A stretch of DNA of 36,939 nt, taken from assembly GCA_004322205.1 (NCBI GenBank), contig SCSN01000004.1, positions 1 to 36,939 on the forward strand, read 5' to 3'. A model generated the notes under the pieces. It saw nothing but the letters and a program-made list of their open reading frames with translations, was not told the DNA's origin and ran no database searches. Each line of letters starts with the position of its first letter. Positions within the stretch are counted from its first letter, which is position 1. This DNA is from Patescibacteria group bacterium. GTDB taxonomy: Bacteria > Patescibacteriota > Minisyncoccia > Phycocordibacterales > Zambryskibacteraceae. A program made the translations under genes and the position numbers. Below are positions 29,659-35,977 of the stretch, piece after piece.

Positions 29659-29689
29659 AGCTCGGCGCACACGCCGAGCTTTCGTTTTT
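29659..29689 (+). terminator. Intrinsic terminator of the 85-aa gene
   Basis: AGCTCGGCG-caca-CGCCGAGCT, a perfect 9-bp stem, followed by TTCGTTTTT. Confidence 0.85.
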
Positions 29690-29705
29690 CTGGCGCATAA
29701 GGATT

Positions 29706-29742
29706 ACGAGGTTTAACCTCCGCTATGGAGGTTAAACCTCGT
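29706..29742. repeat. GGTTTAACC palindrome, copy 3 (double)
   Basis: ACGAGGTTTAACCTCC-gctat-GGAGGTTAAACCTCGT is a perfect 16-bp-arm hairpin, each arm itself containing the AGGTTtAACCT palindrome found at 18214 and 18628. It lies between the cassette terminator and relA. Confidence 0.75.
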
Positions 29743-29793
29743 TTGCTTTGCATTTCCATTTGCCTTAATTTCCTGCTTCCCTAGAATAAGGAC

Positions 29794-31302
29794 ATGGATG
29801 ATGTTCAGAGCATCATATCGCTTCTTCATTCACCCTCGGAGAAAGACCGGGCGCTCATCGCTCAAGCGTTTGCTTTTGCGGCGGAAGTTCACAAGAGCCA
29901 TGTCCGTCTCTCCGGCGAGCCGTATATAATCCACCCCGTTGAAACCGTCAAAATTCTCGCCGAATACGGCATGGGGGCAACCACCATAGCGGCAGGTCTT
30001 CTTCATGATTCGATTGAAGACGGCAATATCGAACCGAAGATAATCGAGAGCGAATTTGGGGAAGAAGTCCTTTTTTTGGTTGAAGGAGTGACCAAGCTCG
30101 GCTCTCTCAAATACCGCGGCGCTGATCGGCACAACGAAAGTCTGCGCAAACTTTTTGTGGCGATGTCGCGCGACATTCGGGTGCTGATGATTAAACTCGC
30201 CGACCGCTTGCACAACATGCGCACTCTCTCTTTCGTCCCTGAGGAGAAGCGCGTCCGGATTGCCCGCGAGACTCTTGAGATTTACGCTCCTATCGCCTAC
30301 CGACTCGGCATCAGAAAACTCTCGCGCGAACTTGAAGATCTCGCTTTTCCATTTGTCTATCCGAAAGAGTACGAGGAAGTGCGAGGCGCCGCCGCGGAGC
30401 GGCGCAAAAAGCAGGAAGAAAGCCTTCAGAAATTCCTCAAGTCAGTCAAGAAGGCTCTGGCCAAAGAGGAAATCACCCGCGTCAGAACCGAGTACCGCGT
30501 CAAGGGGCTCTACAGTCTTTGGAAAAAACTCCATGCGCGGGAGAAAAACATTGACGAAGTTTACGATATCCTCGCTCTCCGCGTCGTTGTGCCTACGGTC
30601 CAGGATTGCTACCGCGTGCTTGGAGCAATCCACGCCTCATGGCGGCCGCTTCCGCACCAGATAGACGATTACATCGCCTTCCCCAAACCAAACGGCTATC
30701 AAGCTCTCCACACAACAGTTTTTACCGGCGACGGCAACATTGTTGAAGTGCAGATTAAGACTGAAGCGATGTATCAAAATGCCGAGTACGGCATTGCCTC
30801 ACACATCTCGTACAAGGAAGGGAAAATGAAAGGGGAAATCCCGGCAAGCTTGGTTTGGGCTGGAGCGCTGCTCCCGCAGGGTGCTACTCCGAGAGAGACG
30901 GTAAATCCCAACACCCTTCATAAAGATGTCCCGCAGTGGATCAACGAGCTTGTTTCGCACCACGAGGAAGAAGCAAGCGTTGACGTTTTCAACCACGGTC
31001 TGCGGAGCGATTTCTTTCAACACCGCATCTTCATTTTTACCCCCAAAGGTGACGTGGTTGATTTGCCGAAGGAATCATCGCCCGTTGACTTCGCTTACGC
31101 TATTCACTCCGATATCGGCAGCCACATGACAGGAGCGAAGGTAAACGGCAAGCTCGTTTCTCTTGACACACATTTGCAAAACGGCGACATCGTTGAAATT
31201 GTAACAAAGCTATCCGCCCATCCGACAGCAAAATGGCTGGAGTACGTAAAAACTTCGCTGGCGCGGCGGCGCATCAAGGCGTCAGTGCAAAAGCAAAGCT
31301 AA
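29794..31302 (+). CDS. (p)ppGpp synthetase/hydrolase, short RelA/SpoT form
   Basis: This is a bifunctional stringent-response enzyme. The HD hydrolase domain shows HPVETVKILAEYG, LLHDSIED and KLADRLHNMRTL. The synthetase domain shows RVKGLYSLWKKL, YDILALRVVV, FPKPNGYQALHTTVF and VEVQIKTEAMYQNAEYGIA. A TGS domain follows (FTPKGDVVDLPKESSPVDFA). The protein stops at 502 residues after TGS, so the helical, zinc-finger and ACT regions that sense the ribosome in ~740-aa homologues are missing. Both catalytic sets look intact. TAGAAT ends 6 nt before the ATG, though AAGGA also lies there. The stop faces the parB stop one base away. Confidence 0.93.
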   Translation: MDDVQSIISLLHSPSEKDRALIAQAFAFAAEVHKSHVRLSGEPYIIHPVETVKILAEYGMGATTIAAGLLHDSIEDGNIEPKIIESEFGEEVLFLVEGVTKLGSLKYRGADRHNESLRKLFVAMSRDIRVLMIKLADRLHNMRTLSFVPEEKRVRIARETLEIYAPIAYRLGIRKLSRELEDLAFPFVYPKEYEEVRGAAAERRKKQEESLQKFLKSVKKALAKEEITRVRTEYRVKGLYSLWKKLHAREKNIDEVYDILALRVVVPTVQDCYRVLGAIHASWRPLPHQIDDYIAFPKPNGYQALHTTVFTGDGNIVEVQIKTEAMYQNAEYGIASHISYKEGKMKGEIPASLVWAGALLPQGATPRETVNPNTLHKDVPQWINELVSHHEEEASVDVFNHGLRSDFFQHRIFIFTPKGDVVDLPKESSPVDFAYAIHSDIGSHMTGAKVNGKLVSLDTHLQNGDIVEIVTKLSAHPTAKWLEYVKTSLARRRIKASVQKQS

Positions 31303-31303
31303 A

Positions 31304-32314
31304 CTAAATAGTAAAATTCCTCATCGAATAGAGATCATCGTCTTCGGAATTTGATTCACTGGGAGCGCGATCGTCAAGAGGAGTTTCCGAGTCGGCTTTT
31401 GCCACTTCAGGATGCTCGGCTTCCCGCCCAAGGCGGGCCAGCCTCGGGCTGGCAAGTTTTTCAAGGGAGTCGTTGGGACTCTTTTCAGCATTGCTCTGCA
31501 AGATGGCAAGCAAGCTGCGCAGATCATCGTTCGAAAAGAAGTCAATCATAACCTTGCCGCCGACGTCACGCCGCTCAATTTGAACGCGGGTGCCGAGCGC
31601 TTCTCGGAGTTTCTCCTCGAGCTCAATGATTTCGGGATCGATCGCCCGCTCCTTCTTGCGCACTTTGTCGTAAGCGATACGCCGAGCAATGCCCTCTGCT
31701 TCCCGCACATTAAGTTTCTTGAAAGTAATTTCTTTAAAAAGCACTGTCTGTTCATCGGGGCGGTCGCCAAGCATCATGAGCGGCCGGGCGTGGCCTTCGG
31801 AAATCTTCCCTTGGCTTAAGGAGTCCAAAATAAACTGCGGCAGGGAGAGCAGGCGCATGGTGTTGGAGACATATTCGCGGCTCTTGCCGATCTTGCCGGC
31901 AATGATGTGGTGTTTGAAACCAAACTCGCCCGCCAGCCGCTCGAAAGCGCGAGCGCGGTCAACAGGATTAAGATCTTCACGCTGAAGATTCTCAATAATG
32001 GAAAGCTCAAGCTTCATAAGGTCGGTGTCTTCGCCCGTTTTGATAAGCACCGGCACTTGAGAGAGTCCCGCCATTTTAGCGGCGCGAAGGCGCCGCTCAC
32101 CGGCAATGAGCTCATAGAGGACGCCGAGCCCGCCGTCCGGCTTTTCGTATTCGCGGCGCGTAACCACCAATGCTTGAAGCACACCGTACTGGCGGATGGA
32201 GTCAGCCAGACTTTTCATCTCGGCTTCATTGAACTCGCGACGTGGCTGATATGGATTCGGCTTGATCTTGTCAACGTCAATCCAGAAAACCGAGTCGTTG
32301 TAGAATTGAGTCAT
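31304..32314 (-). CDS. parB: ParB/Spo0J chromosome-partition protein
   Basis: This CTP-dependent clamp loads at parS sites and helps chromosome segregation. Visible are the N-terminal domain with NPYQPRREF and the CTP-binding GERRLRAAKMAG (about 85), ENLQREDLNPVDRARAFERL, and the HTH region (KIGKSREYVSNTMRLLSLP, SEGHARPLMML). The C-terminal part is shorter and less regular. It contains LASPRLARLGREAEH, which is encoded by two tandem small palindromes. No parA and no parS (TGTTTCACGTGAAACA) are seen in this window. An extended -10 (TGaTAAAAT) ends 6 nt before the ATG, another leaderless candidate. The gene is convergent with relA. Confidence 0.93.
   Translation of the reverse strand: MTQFYNDSVFWIDVDKIKPNPYQPRREFNEAEMKSLADSIRQYGVLQALVVTRREYEKPDGGLGVLYELIAGERRLRAAKMAGLSQVPVLIKTGEDTDLMKLELSIIENLQREDLNPVDRARAFERLAGEFGFKHHIIAGKIGKSREYVSNTMRLLSLPQFILDSLSQGKISEGHARPLMMLGDRPDEQTVLFKEITFKKLNVREAEGIARRIAYDKVRKKERAIDPEIIELEEKLREALGTRVQIERRDVGGKVMIDFFSNDDLRSLLAILQSNAEKSPNDSLEKLASPRLARLGREAEHPEVAKADSETPLDDRAPSESNSEDDDLYSMRNFTI
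31423..31453. repeat. Two tandem palindromes inserted in frame in parB
   Basis: CCCGCC-caa-GGCGGG (31423-31437) is followed directly by GCCAGCC-tcg-GGCTGGC (31437-31453). They encode the linker residues around SPRLARLG in ParB. Confidence 0.75.
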
Positions 32315-32486
32315 GCTGAAATTTTATCACGAATAAAGAATAGCTAATAAGGAATTCTAATCAAGAAATTGAAAAAGACCACCAATGTAGTAGAGTGGTA
32401 CTCATCGCTGGGGTGGCGGAACCCCGAAGGACCCCGCGTATGCAGGGCCTGTGGGGCAGTCGGCAAATTTATCCCGCACAGTTGGT
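32315..32486. other. Intergenic stretch without a gene
   Basis: It holds an AATAAGGAATT piece like those in uvrC, then GC-rich pairs (GGGGT..ACCCC; CTGTGGGG...CCCGCACAG) directly before tRNA-Leu. The overlapping ORFs lack start signals. I see no supported gene. Confidence 0.4.
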
Positions 32487-32567
32487 GGGCGAGTGATGGA
32501 ATGGCAGACATGCACGACTCAAAATCGTGTGCCGTAAGGCATGAGGGTTCGACTCCCTCCTCGCCCA
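32487..32567 (+). tRNA. tRNA-Leu (anticodon CAA)
   Basis: Acceptor GGGCGAG pairs with CTCGCCC. The anticodon stem CACGA/TCGTG holds loop CTCAAAA (anticodon CAA). A long variable arm (TGCCGTAAGGCA) and T arm GAGGG-TTCGACT-CCCTC follow, and the discriminator is A. The long variable arm and A73 agree with Leu. CCA is not encoded. Confidence 0.95.
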
Positions 32568-32640
32568 CATTAAAGAACTTTGCGTTTTGAAAGCCAGATT
32601 GTGGGCCGCAAAATACAGCACTTTCGCCAGCTCGTTGTGC

Positions 32641-32669
32641 TTGATTTTTTAGATGTTTCGTGGTATTAT
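32641..32669 (+). promoter_or_regulatory. Promoter giving a leaderless mRNA for the Gly-rich protein
   Basis: TTGATT (32641-32646), 17 bp, TATTAT (32664-32669) preceded by TGg. The expected start lies at 32676, one base before the ATG at 32677. Confidence 0.65.
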
Positions 32670-32676
32670 TATAATA

Positions 32677-33540
32677 ATGACAAATCTGAAGCAAAAAACA
32701 CGGAAGATCAGGGTCAAAGGGAGATGGGTTACCATAGTCGCAATGCTCTCTCTCCTTCCCCTCTCTTTCGCGCTGGCAGAGCTTCCCAGCAATGAAACCC
32801 CATACCCGGAAAAACTCTACGCCCAATGTTTTGACAGCAAAGACAATGACGGCGACGGAAAAATCGACCTCAAGGACGTTGACTGTCCTAAATGCGCTGA
32901 CGGTATTGATAACGACGGCGACGGCTTTATAGATCAAGCTGATTCTGATTGCCCGAAGAAAATCGGGTTCTGGAGGCAAGCGGCGGCGGCAGTTCTTGGC
33001 GTTGATACGACAGACGAAGGCACAGCTGGTGCGGGATTTCCTTCAGGCGGCACTGTTGCCGCCGGAGGCACGATTGCGGCAGGGGGTGCACCTTGCAGCG
33101 GACGTGTTGTTGTTTTCCAACGGAGAGTGAGGACTGCGACGAGCTTTTATCTTCAGCCGGTTTATACTACCTGCATTAATCAAGTTGACGCCGGAGGAGA
33201 AATTGGAACAATAGACGACCCTCGCGACGTACCTGTGGGGGGCGAAATTTCTGCAGGCGGCAGGACCGCGAGCAGTGAACGTATCCAAGCTGGCGGAACA
33301 GTCCCCGCTGGTGGAACAATTAGTAGCGGCGGAACAATTACTACGGGTGGTACTCTTCCTGGAGGTGGCACCGTCACTTCAGGGGGCAAGATTATCGCTG
33401 GAGGTGCGGTGGAAGTTAGTAGCTCGATTAATGTTGGCGGCAAGATTCAGGGTGGCGGAATAGTTGACGCCGCTAGCTCCGTCATTTCCGGAGGAAGAGT
33501 CTCTGCAGGCGGTTCTATCCCTGCAGGCGGAACTATATAA
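32677..33540 (+). CDS. Secreted Gly-rich repeat protein with calcium-binding loops
   Basis: This 287-residue protein is probably a surface protein. A basic start and hydrophobic core (WVTIVAMLSLLPLSFALA) form a signal peptide. Two acidic loops follow at about 48-85 (DSKDNDGDGKIDLKDVDCP and GIDNDGDGFIDQADSDCP). They match the DxDxDGxxD thrombospondin type-3/EF-hand-like pattern, each with a Cys. The rest is Gly-rich with hexad units such as AGGTVP, AGGTIS, SGGTIT and TGGTLP, which would suit a regular beta-helix or extended stalk. I use the ATG at 32677 (MTNLKQ), fitting the -10 position. It lies 7 bp upstream of miaA and shares its transcript. Function is unknown; adhesion is a guess. Confidence 0.75.
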   Translation: MTNLKQKTRKIRVKGRWVTIVAMLSLLPLSFALAELPSNETPYPEKLYAQCFDSKDNDGDGKIDLKDVDCPKCADGIDNDGDGFIDQADSDCPKKIGFWRQAAAAVLGVDTTDEGTAGAGFPSGGTVAAGGTIAAGGAPCSGRVVVFQRRVRTATSFYLQPVYTTCINQVDAGGEIGTIDDPRDVPVGGEISAGGRTASSERIQAGGTVPAGGTISSGGTITTGGTLPGGGTVTSGGKIIAGGAVEVSSSINVGGKIQGGGIVDAASSVISGGRVSAGGSIPAGGTI

Positions 33541-33547
33541 TTGGGGA

Positions 33548-34465
33548 ATGAAAAAGAGACTCCTTGTTGTCATCGGGCCGACGACATCGGGCAAGAGCGC
33601 TTTAGCGGTGGCGCTTGCCAAAAAATTTTCCGGCGAAGTTGTATCTGCCGATTCACGCCAAGTCTACAAGGATCTTGATATCGGCACGGGAAAAATCACG
33701 AGAAAAGAAAAGGCAGGGATTCCTCATCACTGCCTCGACATTGCTAGTTCCAAGCGCCAGATTACCGTCGAAGAATACCGCAAGCATGCCGAAAAAGCGC
33801 TCGAAGAAATCTGGGCGCGCGGAAAACTCCCCATCATAATCGGCGGAACCGGATTTTACATCCAGGCTCTGGTTGATAAAGTAGTTTTTCCTCATGTCCC
33901 GCCGAATAAGATACTGCGCAAGAGATTAGAGAAGAAATCTGCGCAGGAACTTTTTTTAATACTCAAAAAACTGGATCCTGCCCGCGCCCGAACAATTGAA
34001 CCAAAGAATCCGCGCAGACTTATCCGCGCCATAGAAATCGCCAAGACATTAGGCAAAGTGCCGCAGTTAAAAAGACGAAAGAAAGAACTTGATGCACTTT
34101 TCATGGGTATAAAAATTTCCCCGCAGATTCTCAAGAAAAATATTGAAAGACGGGCAATAGAAAGACTGCGCCAAGGAATGATTGCCGAAGCACAAAGACT
34201 CCGAGCGAGAGGGCTTTCACTCAAGCGAATGCGCGAACTCGGTTTGGAATACCGATATTTGGCTGACTTCCTGCAGGACAAAATTTCAAAAAAAGAGCTC
34301 CGCCAGAAAATTATCAGCGGCAATTGGCAATATGCCAAACGCCAATTGCGCTGGTTCAACCGCGATAAAAGAATTAAATGGTTTGATATCTCCAAAAAAC
34401 AAGAAAGGAAGAAACTCGAGAGGTCGGTGAGAAAGTTTCTTGATATTGACACAATTCAGAAATAG
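33548..34465 (+). CDS. miaA: tRNA dimethylallyltransferase
   Basis: MiaA adds an isopentenyl group to A37 of tRNAs reading UNN codons. Motifs are the P-loop GPTTSGKSALAVAL, SADSRQVYKDLDIGTGK, the IIGGTGFYIQALVD substrate loop, NPRRLIRAIEI, and a C-terminal RQLRWFNRDKRIKWFD. At 305 residues it is full length. I start at 33548 (MKKRLL), not at the track's 33464, because homology begins there and TTGGGGA precedes it. It is the second gene of the operon with the Gly-rich protein. The promoter for the next gene lies in its last codons. The window's intact tRNA-Trp and tRNA-Leu(CAA) are plausible substrates. Confidence 0.95.
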   Translation: MKKRLLVVIGPTTSGKSALAVALAKKFSGEVVSADSRQVYKDLDIGTGKITRKEKAGIPHHCLDIASSKRQITVEEYRKHAEKALEEIWARGKLPIIIGGTGFYIQALVDKVVFPHVPPNKILRKRLEKKSAQELFLILKKLDPARARTIEPKNPRRLIRAIEIAKTLGKVPQLKRRKKELDALFMGIKISPQILKKNIERRAIERLRQGMIAEAQRLRARGLSLKRMRELGLEYRYLADFLQDKISKKELRQKIISGNWQYAKRQLRWFNRDKRIKWFDISKKQERKKLERSVRKFLDIDTIQK

Positions 34466-34474
34466 AGGTATTCT
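34446..34474 (+). promoter_or_regulatory. Promoter inside the 3' end of miaA
   Basis: TTGACA (34446-34451), 17 bp, TATTCT (34469-34474). The -35 overlaps miaA codons. It drives the 120-aa membrane gene with a leader of about 44 nt. Confidence 0.75.
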
Positions 34475-34524
34475 AAAAAGAGAAGGCTCACCAGACAACT
34501 TGGACAACTTGAAAGGGGCACAGT

Positions 34525-34887
34525 ATGTCGAAGAGAGACGAGTTCTTTTGGGGTTCACTCTTGCTGTCCGCTGTCCTTTGGTTTATCACCTTGCTAAGCA
34601 CCAAATGGCCAGCCAATCTTGTTGCAACCTCGTTCCTCGGCATGCTAGCAACGATAAACACGGCGATATTCGCTTTCCTGCTCGGAGAAAGGTTGCTTCG
34701 CGGGAAGCCGAGGCTACGAAAGATTGCGGCAGGAGGTGCTTGGCTCGCAAGCGTTTTCGTTACGCTCGTCGGCTGGTTCAGAGGTAATACACTGGAGGTA
34801 GGTGTAGCTCTGATCTTCATGATCTGCCTTGTGGCTTTCGGCGCCGGACTTTTCGATTCAGAGAGTGAAAAAGCACCTGTGGTATAA
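34525..34887 (+). CDS. Four-helix membrane protein (orphan cassette gene)
   Basis: This 120-residue protein has four hydrophobic segments (about 8-25, 31-53, 67-86 and 91-110) separated by short charged turns (GERLLRGKPRLRK) and an acidic tail (DSESEKAPVV). I do not recognise the family. The segments are regular and the protein is probably an integral membrane helical bundle. The ATG is preceded by AAAGGGG at a suitable distance. It has its own promoter inside miaA and a strong terminator, so expression is independent. Confidence 0.7.
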   Translation: MSKRDEFFWGSLLLSAVLWFITLLSTKWPANLVATSFLGMLATINTAIFAFLLGERLLRGKPRLRKIAAGGAWLASVFVTLVGWFRGNTLEVGVALIFMICLVAFGAGLFDSESEKAPVV

Positions 34888-34898
34888 TTCCAGCATCC

Positions 34899-34951
34899 CC
34901 GCCCCGTGAGATAGCGCGCACGCGCGCCAACTCACGGGGCGGTTTTTCTTT
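34899..34951 (+). terminator. Strong intrinsic terminator
   Basis: CCGCCCCGTGAG pairs with CTCACGGGGCGG (12 bp), with an inner GCGCG/CGCGC stem, followed by TTTTTCTTT. Confidence 0.9.
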
Positions 34952-34986
34952 GAGAAAAAATTTGATACGATTGTGTGCAAATATAA

Positions 34987-35022
34987 AGGTGGTTGGTTGA
35001 GTGGCATAACTTCGGCCTCCAA
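34987..35022 (+). pseudogene. Possible 5' tRNA fragment (A)
   Basis: TTGGTTGAGTGGCATAACT resembles the D arm of the interrupted tRNA just downstream (TTAGTTAAGTGGTATAACT; one string shown per copy). It ends at an anticodon-like CTCCAAC. No matching anticodon stem forms. It reads as a decayed 5' half of a related tRNA. Confidence 0.4.
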
Positions 35023-35046
35023 CCCAGCACATTATTAGAGGTCAAT

Positions 35047-35219
35047 GGGAGCTTAGTTAAGTGGTATAACTGCTGTCTCTCCGCCTGCGTATGGGTCTAT
35101 AGTTCAACGGTAGAACGATGGTCTCCAAAACCATTAATCCAGGTTCAAGTCCTGGTGGACCCGCAAATTTCGGCGGGCAGGCAAAACAGCGGTCGGAGGT
35201 TCGATTCCTCCAGCTCCCG
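35047..35219 (+). tRNA. Interrupted tRNA whose anticodon loop contains tRNA-Trp
   Basis: The halves 35047-35082 and 35183-35219 complete a tRNA. Acceptor GGGAGCT/AGCTCCC (7 bp), D stem GTTA/TAAC, anticodon stem GCTGT/ACAGC, T arm GGAGG-TTCGATT-CCTCC and discriminator G are all perfect. The anticodon loop is broken: CTCTCC, then 100 bp, then AAA. The inserted part begins GCCTGC and ends GCAGGC, which pair with each other, and holds the complete tRNA-Trp. Identity cannot be fixed because the splice point is unknown; CUC, CCA or UCC are possible readings. It may be a spliced, split or dead tRNA. Confidence 0.7.
35093..35163 (+). tRNA. tRNA-Trp (anticodon CCA)
   Basis: Acceptor GGGTCTA pairs with TGGACCC (two wobble-tolerant positions). 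The anticodon stem ATGGT/ACCAT holds loop CTCCAAA (anticodon CCA). The T arm is CCAGG-TTCAAGT-CCTGG and the discriminator is G, as in bacterial tRNA-Trp. CCA is not encoded. It lies wholly inside the anticodon loop of another tRNA. Confidence 0.94.
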
Positions 35220-35234
35220 CTAGAATGTGCTGGG

Positions 35235-35258
35235 CGAGTCCTGGTGGGCCCGCAAATA
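35235..35258 (+). pseudogene. Copy of the tRNA-Trp 3' end
   Basis: GAGTCCTGGTGGGCCCGCAA repeats the 3' end of tRNA-Trp (AAGTCCTGGTGGACCCGCAA) with two changes. It is a remnant of a second tRNA-Trp-like gene or of an attachment-type duplication. Confidence 0.6.
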
Positions 35259-35259
35259 T

Positions 35260-35286
35260 TAAACCCCGCCGTATGGCTGGGTTCAA
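35260..35286 (-). terminator. Terminator of rpmG
   Basis: On the minus strand AACCCaGCC-atac-GGCgGGGTT forms a stem with one mismatch, followed by TAATATTT. Confidence 0.6.
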
Positions 35287-35288
35287 TG

Positions 35289-35447
35289 TTATTTCTTTGC
35301 CTCCTTGTGAAGAGTGCGCTTTCTGCAAAATCTGCAGTACTTCTTGAGCTCGATTTTTCGCTCGACTTTCTTCTTATTTTTGCTTGTCCAATAGTTAATC
35401 CGCTTACAGTTCGAGCATACAAGTTTTATAAGATTTTCTTGAGACAT
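35289..35447 (-). CDS. rpmG: Ribosomal protein bL33
   Basis: The gene is too short for the ORF track. On the minus strand 52 codons read MSQENLIKLVCSNCKRINYW, then TSKNKKKVERKIELKKYCRF and CRKRTLHKEAKK. The two CxxC pairs (CSNC and CRFC) form the zinc-ribbon version of bL33 in the large ribosomal subunit near the E site. The KIELKKYC/RKRTLHKE end is characteristic of the family, and the length is normal. There is no clear ribosome binding site before the ATG. It is monocistronic, with a hairpin terminator after the stop and the EF-like gene 80 bp upstream on the same strand. Confidence 0.93.
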   Translation of the reverse strand: MSQENLIKLVCSNCKRINYWTSKNKKKVERKIELKKYCRFCRKRTLHKEAKK

Positions 35448-35526
35448 AACAGGACGACAATAACAGAAAAAACAAAAATAGCTAAGCGCTCTTTTCTACA
35501 AAAGAGTTGTTGCTGAAAATCACTGG

Positions 35527-35781
35527 TTACTCCGCGGCATAAATCGCCGCCCCCTCTTTTGCCTGCTGCGAGAGTTTGACGGCTACCTCCTGCCCTTTCT
35601 TGCCCGACTCAATGGCTTGGTGGTTGAGCTGCATGGAGTCCACAGAATCTTCAAACTCCGTTTCTCCACGCCTCACCTTAATCTTGTCTCCTACCTTGAG
35701 AGCGCCTGCAAGTTTAATAACCGCAACGCCGATTTTGTCGTACCAGTGCACAACTTCACCAATTGGCTTTGCTTCTGCCAT
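35527..35781 (-). CDS. Translation elongation factor-like protein (EF-Tu domain 2-like)
   Basis: This 84-residue protein is a single beta-barrel: GEVVHWYDKIGVAVIKLAGALKVGDKIKV, then VDSMQLNHQAIESGKKGQEVAVKL (quoted in pieces of a continuous protein). The pattern G.V..Y....VA...L.G.LKVGD.I...G..T.F...V.SMQ......A..G..V..K matches domain 2 of EF-Tu/IF2-type factors without the GTPase. Such stand-alone proteins are known in several phyla, but their function is not. TTGGAC-18-TAATAT (35819-35790) ends 8 nt before the ATG, a leaderless candidate. It is probably transcribed separately from rpmG. Confidence 0.8.
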   Translation of the reverse strand: MAEAKPIGEVVHWYDKIGVAVIKLAGALKVGDKIKVRRGETEFEDSVDSMQLNHQAIESGKKGQEVAVKLSQQAKEGAAIYAAE

Positions 35782-35789
35782 ATAACCAT

Positions 35790-35819
35790 ATATTAGTACG
35801 GAGCGCTTTAGATGTCCAA
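35790..35819 (-). promoter_or_regulatory. Promoter of the EF-like gene
   Basis: On the minus strand TTGGAC (35819-35814), 18 bp, TAATAT (35795-35790), ending 8 nt before the start codon. Confidence 0.6.
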
Positions 35820-35851
35820 TGTGCAGAATACTTGAATTAGCTCAAACCGGC
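35820..35851. repeat. Dispersed repeat TGCAGwATwCTTGAATTAG, copy 1
   Basis: TGCAGAATACTTGAATTAG followed by CTCAAACC. The window end (36905-36931) carries TGCAGTATTCTTGAATTAG followed by TCCGAACC, so this is a dispersed element. Confidence 0.55.
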
Positions 35852-35929
35852 CGTCAGCTTTTTGACAATTTAAGGCTTTCTTCTGGCGGGCTAGGTTCGA
35901 GCGCACAAAGCTCTCACAATTAGCTCTCT

Positions 35930-35977
35930 ATAAAACAGAAAGCCGCCCCGAAGTCGAGACGACTTTCAGGGGCGGCT
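35930..35977 (-). terminator. Terminator of the multi-pass membrane gene
   Basis: On the minus strand AGCCGCCCC pairs with GGGGCGGCT, with an inner GAAAGTCG/CGACTTC stem, followed by TTCTGTTTTAT. Confidence 0.85.

Larger units (their letters stand above)
35023..35234. repeat. 11-bp inverted repeat around the tRNA cluster
   Basis: CCCAGCACATT (35023-35033) and AATGTGCTGGG (35224-35234) are exact reverse complements enclosing the interrupted tRNA and tRNA-Trp. Confidence 0.6.

Noticed and set aside
31304-32314. A parS site near parB
   Set aside because: I looked for TGTTTCACGTGAAACA-like sequence and found none in the window.
32344-32979. 211-aa minus-strand ORF across tRNA-Leu
   Set aside because: Its middle (GEEGVEPSCLTAHDF) is the typical false translation of a tRNA, it runs antisense to the Gly-rich gene, and it has no start signal.
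35057-35422. 121-aa minus-strand ORF over the tRNA cluster
   Set aside because: PPGLEPGLMVLETIVLPLNY is an antisense tRNA reading. It also overlaps rpmG.
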